Virus record (IMG/VR): IMGVR_UViG_3300005613_000071
Span: 1-60,342 of that record
DNA length: 60,342 nucleotides
Direction: 5' to 3' (one strand)
DNA from: a virus
A program made the position numbers and the translations under genes. The notes beneath the pieces are model-generated. The model ran no database searches. It was given only the letters and a program-made list of their open reading frames with translations, and had not been told where the DNA came from. This document shows, piece by piece, positions 24,601 to 32,700 of this stretch (positions within the stretch are counted from its first letter, which is position 1; the number at the start of each line of letters is the position of its first letter).

Positions 24601-27525
24601 TGCAAGAGCGTTCGTTGGGGCGACCACATTAGATGATCTATCGCCAGACTCCTGAGTGTTGTGAACCACCACCTTGAAGTTCGAGCCAGCAGCAGCCTTA
24701 AGCGCTGGAGCAAGCATCTTGTTGATGACCCTAATGTCCTTTTTCGTGAGACCAGGGATAGACGTAATAGCTAGGCTGCCATCACTCTTGGCTTGAAACT
24801 CATCGAACTCTCCGTCAATACCACGGGAAGCAACTTTTTCTTGAGGCTGTTCTCTTACCTCTTCTTTGGTCGGCTCAACCTTAGGCTCGACAGGCTTAAC
24901 GAGATTTCGGATATCAGCAACCCTCTCGGCCTCTGGCTTCAGGTCTCCCTCAGCAGTGCCCGTTCCACCCGTGTCGATCTCCTCCATATTCTTGAGATCC
25001 CAAACAGCCTTCTGGTTGTACTGCTTACCAAGCTCAATGCCTACCTCTTTATCTACTGTGGCGGCTACGTCAATGTATGTCTTATTGTCGTTTGCATCGA
25101 ACCAAGTTCCTACTGAGATCACATCCTCGTTGCCTTCGAACAAGTCGTTGTTATCCTTCACGAATGCTTCGAGATCTTCTGCTGAGATGTCACCCTCGAC
25201 AATCTTGCTTCTCTCTGGGAAGATGCTTACGCTAGTCTTTTCTTGTCCAGCCTGATTTATTCCGTCGAGAGTAAACGTAGACCCCTTAGCTTCTTGGTCT
25301 GCATTGTGGTTTTCAAGCTGAGCTGCAGCTGAGTATTGCTGCGTAACTTCTGGAGCCTTCTCTTCAATGTTTGGGTTTATAGCCTTAAGCCCCAAGTGGT
25401 TGCGAAGGTCCTGCTCTGCAATGTACGCTTCTTCTGCAGCCTTTGTGAGCTCCTCGGTCATACCAGCCTGCGTTTGTGAAGCGCCTCGCTCGTCGCGCAA
25501 TACGCTTCTCTTCTCGCCGAGAACTCCGAGCAGTCTCAATGCTTCCTTCCTGTGGTCATTAGCTTTGTTGAGCCTGTCTGACAAGTCAGATATCACACGA
25601 GGATCGGTATCAACCCCCACTGCTCCGCTCATAGCTTCGTCAAGGGATTCTTTAAGAACAGCAACTTCGCCTCTAATGTTGTCCATCCTGTGGGCAACGC
25701 GAGAGTCCTCGTACTTTCTGCGCTCTTCTATATTCAGGTCAGTGCTCTCACCAGAGTGAGAGTTAATAATGCGCATGCGCTGGTCAACCAACGTGAAGAT
25801 GTTGCCAGTCAGCGCCTCAAGCTCTACGTCACTAACTCCTTGCTTCTGAGCATTCTTGTATCTGATAGTGGCTTGCTCAATAGCGATGTCAATATTATTG
25901 ATTCTCTCCATCTCTTTTGGATGGCGGAGTGTCATCATCCTATAGAACGTTTCCTTGGTAGCTTTCTCTTGCTGAAGCTGTTGGTCAAAGTTCTTTGAGA
26001 GTAGAGGGTCCACAGACTGTGACTTGTTCAAGGACTCAACGTTCTGCTGATCCTTGGACGTCATGCCGCTTTTCTCTACGCGAGAGTTGACGGCTGCCTG
26101 TGGTCTGCGAACAGCGTCGGCTCCCGCATCGAGTGCACGACGCGCACCTCCTGGGGCAGCGATAGTGCCTGAAGAGGCAATACCCATGACGGTAGCCTCA
26201 AGCCACCTGTCGAAGTAGTCGTCACCAGTGTAGTCTACGTTACCACCGATGTCCTCAGACAGCATGCGTGACGCCTCTTGCAATCCCTCAACACCACCCT
26301 CCGACAAAGCCTCAAGGCCTTGGTGTCTAAGGTATGTTCTAAGAGCTTCTGTAGCAGTCTCCTTCCTGAGGGGGTTGCTGATCATGTTCTTGAATGACCT
26401 CTTCAGGATGCTAGATTGAATAGATCCACCGCCAGCTGTAAGGGCGCCGTCCGCCACAGACATAAAGATTCTAGCAGCCTCTCCTTTAGCCGTGTCATCG
26501 AAGACAGGCTCTAATCCCTGCTGAATCCTGTTAAGATCTTCTCTCTCTGAGTCTTGGTAAGTGTTAGATGCAGCCACCGTGCCGCCGACAGCAATGCCTA
26601 CTGGCCCGAGAGCTGCCGCCGCAATGTACGGGGCACTGCCAGACACGGCTCTAGTGGATCTAGTAACGAGTTCAGCAACATCTCCAATGCTGTTAATATC
26701 CGTGGCTCTTTCCACAAAGCCTGTAGTGTACTGAGTTGTATAATCCGTTCTGGCTTTTTCTGTGAAGTCAGAAAGCTCCTGGTCTATAGATCTTTTGTAT
26801 GACTCTCTTACTTCGGCAGACATATATCCAGGCATAGCTGCGGCAGCAGAAGACATTGGGCCAGACAAGAAGTCAATCGTAGACATGCCCAGCTCAACAG
26901 CGTTGTCTCTAAAGAAGTCCCAAACACCACCACCAAAGCCAGTAGTCTCATTGTATCTGTCGTCACCATCCAGCGGGATAGCCAGCCCAAACTGGGAGTA
27001 GAGTCTGTTCGCGTAATCTTCTTTGTCTACGTCAGCCTCGCCGATTCTATTGTTGATCTCGTCGCTGTATCGAGAAAGCAGATCCTTTTGCTTATCTGAA
27101 GCCTTCTTATTGATGGCCTGCTGAATCTCGAAGCTCTTTTGCTCATCGGTCTTGTCCGTAGATCGGATGTCACTGACCATGGAGTTAAACTCTTCGTCAT
27201 CAAAAACGCTAGCATGAAGTTCTGCTTGGTCTGCAGCGAAGCGCTCGGCATACTCTCTACCGATACCGCTTACACTAAGATCTTGTGCGGGCGGAGAAGA
27301 AGCCAATTCTTCTTCCGAAGGCACTGAAGCTATAAGCGGTGTAGTTGTCGCCTCTGGTGATTCTAAATCTTTTTTTTTTGACTCATCAATCAGACCACTC
27401 GCATAATTCAATATGCCATCGTAGTCTATAGACTCGTCTTCAAAGTACAGTTCGTTGGCAATCCATGATGGGTTTTTACCTGCTGTGATGTACTCTTGTA
27501 TTCTTGCTTGAAGCTGTTCGTTCAT
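18598..27525 (-). CDS. Giant internal virion (polyvalent-type) protein, 2975 aa
   Basis: The largest gene in the window. The N-terminal 500 residues include Gly/Ala-rich stretches (about 280-320) that could cross a membrane. A segment near residue 1005 has VIVEEVLHTTIG, close to a metallopeptidase-like helix of large polyvalent proteins. Long helical regions dominate 450-800 and 2050-2250. Near 2560-2700 the pattern MIPFRSTPANI plus hydrophobic helices resembles the LPD38-type terminal domain of injected phage proteins. By position after two ejection proteins it is probably the main ejected internal virion protein. It carries no RNA polymerase motif that I could see. A promoter lies 20 bp upstream. 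Confidence 0.75.
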   Translation of the reverse strand: MNEQLQARIQEYITAGKNPSWIANELYFEDESIDYDGILNYASGLIDESKKKDLESPEATTTPLIASVPSEEELASSPPAQDLSVSGIGREYAERFAADQAELHASVFDDEEFNSMVSDIRSTDKTDEQKSFEIQQAINKKASDKQKDLLSRYSDEINNRIGEADVDKEDYANRLYSQFGLAIPLDGDDRYNETTGFGGGVWDFFRDNAVELGMSTIDFLSGPMSSAAAAMPGYMSAEVRESYKRSIDQELSDFTEKARTDYTTQYTTGFVERATDINSIGDVAELVTRSTRAVSGSAPYIAAAALGPVGIAVGGTVAASNTYQDSEREDLNRIQQGLEPVFDDTAKGEAARIFMSVADGALTAGGGSIQSSILKRSFKNMISNPLRKETATEALRTYLRHQGLEALSEGGVEGLQEASRMLSEDIGGNVDYTGDDYFDRWLEATVMGIASSGTIAAPGGARRALDAGADAVRRPQAAVNSRVEKSGMTSKDQQNVESLNKSQSVDPLLSKNFDQQLQQEKATKETFYRMMTLRHPKEMERINNIDIAIEQATIRYKNAQKQGVSDVELEALTGNIFTLVDQRMRIINSHSGESTDLNIEERRKYEDSRVAHRMDNIRGEVAVLKESLDEAMSGAVGVDTDPRVISDLSDRLNKANDHRKEALRLLGVLGEKRSVLRDERGASQTQAGMTEELTKAAEEAYIAEQDLRNHLGLKAINPNIEEKAPEVTQQYSAAAQLENHNADQEAKGSTFTLDGINQAGQEKTSVSIFPERSKIVEGDISAEDLEAFVKDNNDLFEGNEDVISVGTWFDANDNKTYIDVAATVDKEVGIELGKQYNQKAVWDLKNMEEIDTGGTGTAEGDLKPEAERVADIRNLVKPVEPKVEPTKEEVREQPQEKVASRGIDGEFDEFQAKSDGSLAITSIPGLTKKDIRVINKMLAPALKAAAGSNFKVVVHNTQESGDRSSNVVAPTNALAVNNPDGSIEIHLNAKRLAESRKSGKDPRAVIVEEVLHTTIGPALRKAYKNNPKVVYGLIDELEGIARNSGKEELVSIVEQKGDLYRKVRNAKEQEVTEEQIVEYFTELLNYDYSDPNLLDRIRVAINKFMKATLGRDAMLIEDISQAKPILQKLQRSLKTGEAFVVSETAAETTTERAALSPSKLPESGSFKIKYVRGLYDRFGGPSNSFVEEKTFNGKWDFINWWKYATDMGKGKGSVRYGQFELVKPDGSTEPVNADVMKSWKLRPPVYKEDKARVAKEKDSIKRDILPKFTKLLNIERRKTKGEPPYMGKDYISALERIVKTMDQDRVDAIYEIEQQKVDKYYTKEDFAYDIIHDYATLEEVQEAYQQANEEFGVDDSDGVTERAAYAFTDRIVSDPEVSTRYQAQLRDKARALCAVGAGTCSINDKSSLLQMESSLVKQQIGDNPTLEQSVDIAAQSLDILRQHLIHDHNTDVADAVGNYEEGRSEVMKSIAADESIEVNPMDFKMMYDLLVSYTSNGSQIDPNLNLSLQLFKAGLKRVQSGATEFISPGRIEAISKREQDGTLGMVRGDRANTMAKHLSDINEIFKQYYIDGKLNEEQFIKSAKKRDSRNIPALASMIGANTTKLADLYLGNTGDKNAIPKDGHFRDQFNVFRGRFNQVDYSEGLVISEDVRTSAIARLNALGADVNAMASDAEVFATIRDLKSKGDDKVRNGAARIYKELVGNQIERLRDFDVYDDSESTLFVKKVAKKMGLTPFQVQQLMYHDGVYSMSSYQGRPFISDYKSAMERSIGSDANTVGLDAVPGDQLALSFDNVDPITEKVMPTPGRKLNTKLEGKTIDAAENSLFRTRTKDVGTMTKVRGASVKISKTVVDEALSTDATSRRILAKGVNIEPGKKVGIRLNLNVMKNTGVPVQTVHDKTASGEALTYAPAVTVKNVELYVNQNAREKIVTFQENKFPMASVNGEFVGSGTDLNYDGVRVKFNPFSHNVFVDMAGRPVKSAEEATIIGNDVYLRGKIEYYDMSDPILDRGTIESEESRIKRTTRGAKYDKAVARFEGYAKGVLGMEFDSREALEAAYDNMVVPSDVAVSESQVAANMADAVERASIATATKKKMRQTASRQKGRFDPDIRTKIVKDPRNYITPQKLKSLKKDVQDLTDQELIDIVNDEQLGRISTMNDNLGVLAQAERLARAVARGEADIIPDLIAEMSSMGTTAGRLLRHFREVKRSSPKGLVSIITAAAEAKGNKLTEEQAKRLDDLAGQMFQAQAQVEDLETRAIRGEKVGKELEDAVKRLKAVEREMDTFTNVVIERGWGELLGQIAQGNLLTTMSQVTNIEANGVNSILDVGVDITAAPVKAFMSSLSRLAGKEYDADRRVSLGAYFYAMSHMGENFVDTIDQVITGQDKDTTEWRQSRGLMPFRSMMAAISGKDIPPSQRLKLAVQGSFGVPAEVMFRLLSLGDTPFRKYFEDKNLYEQAMEMGLEGEALADFLKHPPRKNAEKARGAGRRITFQEETAFSKGVNESIGFVERKMGEALDMLPYINGEQTAKALLRFMIPFRSTPANILIESATFASPIVAAARASSEMKKGNLDEASRHVAKAMIGAVVTETAVMLLSEGILSGPVQWDEDEEKNLAYDQFPPTSINISALKRMLSGEDASKQDDDVFVNYMKLGLPGALMAAVAVGYDKEEVREREYDGAIDFAKHMFSDMVSIGPLTAAGSMMEQSFLQGLNDFLQILAGGEVERSSDNLLNSIANVGMSVILPNQFSAIYRAQREFLPDRRITKDMDRAERLMANLEYTIKDRTFGGADIPVRVDWKGNPIKQNPRGNVGWMYQLFDVTKLRQGEDDPVSQEIYRLFESTETVSKVVSTPSFAKKRKVSVPDVTSKKELMALRMLGKNYTFLNDEKFVQSGVYFNTEQMNSLMAVAGKERYQDVENLMNSVQYEMMNDDEKVEALDEINDKYNSVKEFDGRGFRNHTVAILDIMQEIYESGKQED

Positions 27526-27545
27526 GGTAAACGGCTGATTTCAAG

Positions 27546-27553
27546 CAAAGATA
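27546..27553 (-). promoter_or_regulatory. -7 promoter box for the giant virion-protein gene
   Basis: CAAAGATA on the plus strand reads TATCTTTG (TAnnTTTG) on the minus strand. It leaves 20 bp to the start codon at 27525 and lies in the 40-bp gap after the upstream gene. The 55218-55225 box before the lytic transglycosylase has the same sequence. Confidence 0.5.
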
Positions 27554-27565
27554 AGGAAATGTGTG

Positions 27566-28915
27566 TTACTGTCCTCGCCGCCGAATCTCCTTAAGAAGGA
27601 TATTCATGTCGGTATTGTTTATATTAAGGGCACCCATAAGCGCGGTTCTAGTAGCTGATTTGGGTGACGGGTTGAGTTCAAAGTCTGACTCGACTCCATC
27701 CGTGCCCGTTACAACAACGGTGTACGTTTCAGAGCCTGGGTTGTAAATCAACTGCTGGACCTTAGCTCCGCGCATCTCACCAGTACGCAAGACCTCACCA
27801 CCTAACGCTACGCCCGTTCCGCCAATAGACGTTTCATCAGGCATGCCTTCGTTCTTAGTGTAGTTGATGTCACCAATCTGGCCGACTAGTTTCTCAGCAC
27901 TACTGCCCATCTCATACCCTTCTTCTTTCTTTTCTTCTTTCTCTCTCTGCTCGTCTCTCCACTCCTGAAGCATTTCTTGCACGTAGTCGTACTGGTCTTT
28001 AGACATGGATTCAAAACCCTTAGAGCTGCTCGGGTGCTTAGCTATCAGGGCATTACCCTGATTCGACTCTACAGATACAAACTCGCCAGTAGCTCCAGCC
28101 TTCTCTTGAGACCTTCTTCGCGTAACCTGCGGGTTGTTCAACACGTAATTAATAAAGGCTGACTCAGCCTCCACCTCGGTGTCGTACAAGTTGCCCCACT
28201 TCTCCTTGATGACCTTATCTCTTCCAGTCATAACTGGCACTGGCTGCAAGTCTGGCTTGGAGAGGTTTACCAAGTCGTTAAAGTAATCCTCTTTGGTGTC
28301 GTACTTCTTTATGATGCCTCCATCCTTGTCGCGCACGAAATACTTACCTCCAGATTTGGTAACTCTATTGTCCCTCATAGAAGCACCCTCCCCCACTGTC
28401 AGGTTGAAGTCAAGCGTACCAGCCTTCTTGTTGTACACTTCCCCAACACCAGCTATGTCGGTTGTAGCCGCTTGGTTTGGATCCTCGCCGACCTTAAGGA
28501 ACAGACTGTGCTCCTCTTCAAGGGCTTTAAAGTTTTTAATAGCCTCGGTGTACACAGTCTCTGCCTGAGACATCTCATTGTTAAACTTATCGACATCAGC
28601 TTTAAATCTAGCTATGTCGTTTAAGTTCGAAAAATCATAAGCATCTTCAGCTCTGCCCCCAATCCTGTCTTTTATCTCATTAGCATCAGCAGCAAACATA
28701 GACCTAGTAGCTTCATCATTAGTGAAGTCAGCGTCTTTAACCCTAGATCTAGCCTCAGCTTCACGGCGACCGATCTCCATCTTAGCACCAGCAAAGCCAG
28801 AGCCTACTCCAGCAATAGCCTTACCAGCTTCACGGATGCCCTGTATATAAGCTTCGCCAGCAGCAGACTTTCTAGTGTCGAATCTCCCGAGACCAGCAAT
28901 GTTACCCTCTGCCAT
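27566..28915 (-). CDS. Putative internal virion protein (449 aa)
   Basis: A mostly helical 449-residue protein with a Gly/Ala-rich N terminus (about 30-45), charged coiled-coil-like regions at 120-150 and 310-340, and a beta-rich end. It lies between the small ejection protein and the 2975-residue protein, with a 14-bp overlap upstream, which matches the position of the middle ejection protein in T7-like phages. The name is by synteny only. Confidence 0.6.
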   Translation of the reverse strand: MAEGNIAGLGRFDTRKSAAGEAYIQGIREAGKAIAGVGSGFAGAKMEIGRREAEARSRVKDADFTNDEATRSMFAADANEIKDRIGGRAEDAYDFSNLNDIARFKADVDKFNNEMSQAETVYTEAIKNFKALEEEHSLFLKVGEDPNQAATTDIAGVGEVYNKKAGTLDFNLTVGEGASMRDNRVTKSGGKYFVRDKDGGIIKKYDTKEDYFNDLVNLSKPDLQPVPVMTGRDKVIKEKWGNLYDTEVEAESAFINYVLNNPQVTRRRSQEKAGATGEFVSVESNQGNALIAKHPSSSKGFESMSKDQYDYVQEMLQEWRDEQREKEEKKEEGYEMGSSAEKLVGQIGDINYTKNEGMPDETSIGGTGVALGGEVLRTGEMRGAKVQQLIYNPGSETYTVVVTGTDGVESDFELNPSPKSATRTALMGALNINNTDMNILLKEIRRRGQ

Positions 28916-29783
28916 TATTTTCTAATTTCTTAATGAGTCCTTTGACAAATTTATGCAAAGGTGTCTTGCCTTCTCCTGCAAGCTGTTCTAGTTTTCCAAG
29001 GTCTTCTGGTGATACCACGCCCTCTCCGCCTGTCATCTCTCCAATCTTCTGGCCGTCCTGCATGATGTCGATAGGGTTTTCGTCGTGAGAGAACTCACCT
29101 GGAGTCTTGCCTCTAACAAGACCTCCATCTTCCATGAACATCTTTAGAAGTTCTGGGTCTACGCCATCAAATTTCCCTGCTCCTGCAGCCGCCCCAGTCG
29201 CAATACCGCCAGCAGCCTGAATGCCCGCCTGAAGCATAGCCTGTCTTCCAGACCTAGCCAAATCTTCAGCACCGTACTTTTGAGCCAAGCCCTCAGCCTC
29301 TAGTCCACGACCAAGAGCAAGGTCCGTTCTTGCATCAGAGAGCTTTTGTTCAGCCACTCTCTGCTCAGCCGTGCCGACAGCTTCAAGGCCACGCGCTCTA
29401 CGCTGTTGTTCTTCAGCTGCTATCTGAGCCATCCTATCCATGCTGCCCTGAGCCACAGCCTGAGTACCCCCAAGCAGCGCTCTAGCTCCACCAGCTTGCA
29501 AGGCTTCCATCTGGCCAGCTTCTTGCCTCTGTGCCTGCTGACGCAAGTAATCAGACGTAGGGTCTTGCATGACCAGCTGTCTAAGTTCAGAGTACGACGG
29601 ACCCAATCCATACTGTCCACGAGCAGCCTTGGCCTCTCCAGAAAGCTGTTTAGCTTGGGTTATGGCATCTTGAGCTCTTGTAGCTTCATCCTCAGCCTGG
29701 TTTTTAGCTGCTCTTGACGCAGATATTCCAGACGCTAAAGATGTCCCTGCTTTTATTAGTGCCGCTATTGTTAATGGATCCAT
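28902..29783 (-). CDS. Putative internal virion protein / ejection protein (293 aa)
   Basis: The frame extends to 29864, but the ATG at 29783 follows a TATATTTG box by 4 bp and starts a typical sequence (MDPLTIAALIKAGTSLASG), so it is preferred. The protein is rich in Ala, Gln, Gly and Arg and forms long amphipathic helices, as in gp14-like internal proteins that leave the capsid first. The C-terminal 85 residues (from FDGVDPELL) look like a separate small domain. Confidence 0.65.
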   Translation of the reverse strand: MDPLTIAALIKAGTSLASGISASRAAKNQAEDEATRAQDAITQAKQLSGEAKAARGQYGLGPSYSELRQLVMQDPTSDYLRQQAQRQEAGQMEALQAGGARALLGGTQAVAQGSMDRMAQIAAEEQQRRARGLEAVGTAEQRVAEQKLSDARTDLALGRGLEAEGLAQKYGAEDLARSGRQAMLQAGIQAAGGIATGAAAGAGKFDGVDPELLKMFMEDGGLVRGKTPGEFSHDENPIDIMQDGQKIGEMTGGEGVVSPEDLGKLEQLAGEGKTPLHKFVKGLIKKLENNGRG

Positions 29784-29787
29784 TATG

Positions 29788-29795
29788 CAAATATA
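29788..29795 (-). promoter_or_regulatory. -7 promoter box before the ejection-protein operon
   Basis: TATATTTG on the minus strand, followed by CATA and then ATG at 29783. The mRNA would be essentially leaderless. The box abuts the stop of the tail-nozzle gene (29797). Confidence 0.65.
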
Positions 29796-29796
29796 G

Positions 29797-32700
29797 TTAT
29801 TGTTGGGTTCCCCCGTGATTAGCCTTTGATTCTTCGTAAGTTGCGTTGACAGAGTACACCTCATGTAAGCCAGCTCCAGCAGGAGTCTTTGAACACTCGA
29901 CTCTAATGTAGTGGCCTCTTATCTGATCTCCAGTAAGAATCTTTTCAGCGGCTAAGAAAATGGTGTCACCGCCATTTGTATCTATTCCAGCAAGGTCAGG
30001 CCTTTCGTCAAATACGAGCTCATTACTAGATCTGTCAATACTTACAAGCTTTGAATCAAGTACGCTTCCACTAAAAGTTCTAGTTATTTTAACGAACCCT
30101 AGCGTTGGAGAGCCTTTGTACAGCTGATAGCCTATTGGAATATGCTTTCCTTTGAGGCTGGACAGCATTTTAATCCTAGCCCCAAAAGCGCTTTCAGTAG
30201 TTCCTAGAGGGATGTACTCGCTTGTGCTGAGTGAGCTCTCATCCCTAGGTATATTGATATAGAAAGCATCTTCCTTTTCAGAGAAGTTGCTCGATGGCAT
30301 ACGCACGGAAGTAATAGTCTGTCCAGAGCTTGACTGTAAAGATGTATCCCATGCGCTATCCCCCTCTATGGATATCGACTTGTAAGCCTTCACGGTACTG
30401 GGGGAGTCATTGCATATAATCGCAAAGCTAGACTTGGCCACGTCTTGAGAGCCTGGGAATTTATTAGATTCAACAAGGCTGGACTGATAGTGCACAAAGT
30501 AATTAAGGACATCAGACGTGTCGTACTGACACATAAAAAAAGTATTCTTTAAAGAAGCGTAGGTTTTAGGGTAGAATGTGTAGTTAGACTGCCACACGCC
30601 AAGGGCTTCGTTGTAACCGATTGTCCTTATTGTCTCAGTTGGGGTTCTCATCGTTACATACAAGACGCTGTCTTCTGGATCGTACCCAGTGTAGACTTTC
30701 TTAGCTCCAGACTTACTTCTCAAGGAAGCAAAGTCACCATCCATTGATGACTTAATGTCCGTCTCACTTATGACTTCCATCTTCTGGCCTATCTTAACGA
30801 TGGCAGATTGAGAGAGGTCGGCGAAATAACATATCGAATCCCTAACAAGAACAGACTCAGGGTTTTCTGTTCCGTAAAATCCAGAGTACTGTGTAAGGTT
30901 GTTCAGCACCCTGCTTGACAGAGACACCAATCCAGACTGTGTTCCAGTTTGTATGACGTCTTTGTTAATGGCTATCAAAGAACATTTGTTTTCTTGGATA
31001 GAGAGAAGGTTGTCACCAAGCTTGCCTATGAAAGAGCACCTTCCGTTTTCAGAAGGAAGGTCAAAGAAGTTAGCGGCTGAGGTATTGAATGAGCTCAGAG
31101 CTAATATCGACGTGTCATCTGAGTAGGCCTCGCTGTACGTTATGCTGTTGTATCTATTTATCGTTGCAGCCCTTTCAAACGTTGTGTGAGACCTGCCTCT
31201 ACTCCACCTTTTTGACTGGAAGAAGTCAGAAACATACTGGGACTCGATCTCCATGTTCTTGTACACGTACAAGTTTGGGTTGTCGTTGACTTGGAATGCA
31301 CCTCCTGAGTATTCTGGTGTGCTTACTGAGGATGTTCTTAGGTAGCAGTCTCCATCCGATACGATAATGTTGGGGCCGTGGCTTGTATCGTAATCTCCTT
31401 TATATACCCCAACCCTCCCAGCTTCTCCAATTTCATGCCACAGTCTTCTCTCAGATCTTCTAGGGGTTAGTATCTCGACGATAGAGGTGTGGCCCCACAA
31501 AGGGTCCTGGGCGGGTGCGGTTCCGTCTGGATATCTAACTGTGTTATCTGCATCATAGGCCACGGAAAACCAATCCCAACCTGGGTACTTAAGCTCAACA
31601 CCACTTGTTTGGCTTTCGATGCCAGCAGCCACTTGTGGCGCTTCCAGAATAATAAAATCTCCTTTATGCTGAATACTTGGCGTGGCGGATGGAGCTATAG
31701 GGTTGTTGCTATCACCGAGGGTGACGACCCCCACTACATTAAACTCTATCATTGTCGAACTGTCGTTAGCGAGAGGCCAAGTCAAATCGGATGCTGGGTC
31801 GGTATCGCCATTGACAGAGTATTTTACTACTCTGAGCTTGTCCCCTTCTGTGAAAGAGTAATCAACAGCTACCGCCGACTTATCATTCTTGTAGTTGTTA
31901 AGAGTGTCTAGCTTAACATATATCTGCTTCTTAGATGAGTTAACTGAAAAGGCAGATGTTCTAGGTACAAAGGCTCTGCCGACAGAGTACTGGATAAAAC
32001 TCTCGTAGGTAGACATACCGCCGTACACTATTTGATACCTCTCAGCCCATGAAGGAGCATCGTAATTGGAATTCCAATCAATCTCCACGCTGCAAACGCC
32101 CCTATTATCGCTTCTCTCGCCTGGATGCTTCGCGTAGAAACTACCGAGTTTATTTACAAAGCCAGACCTGTTGTATTTGTCGTAATAAACAATCCCAAGA
32201 TCGTGACTACACCCAGCCTTAAAAGTAGTTTTGGCTGCAAATGTCCGCATAGACTTGCTTGACGGACCAATCACATTGATGCCGCCTGTTATGTTGCTGC
32301 TAAGATACTGATCGGTAAAACCACTAGAAAGGCCCCAGTTCACACTATCGAAGGCAAAGTCCCCAGTGGTAGGTCCAGCCACACCTCCAAGCGACCCAGA
32401 GATAACTAGGCTGCCAAACGTAGGTTGGGATATTTCTTTCACGTAAGGGTATACCTTTACAGTTGTCGCATCAGGGTGAGTGACTTTGAAACCCCACTTA
32501 ACCTTCATCTTACCTCCAACAGGAAGTTTCGATCCAGTGGTACCACTAGCCCCTGGGGGCGCATAAAATATCTCAGCATCAAACTCAGAACCACCAAGGG
32601 TTATGGTGTACTCGATCTCGTAGCCATTAAAAAATTCGTCCACTTGTTCGAAAAACAAATCTGTAAACGCACTAAGCGTGACGTCCTCTGGCGACGATAA

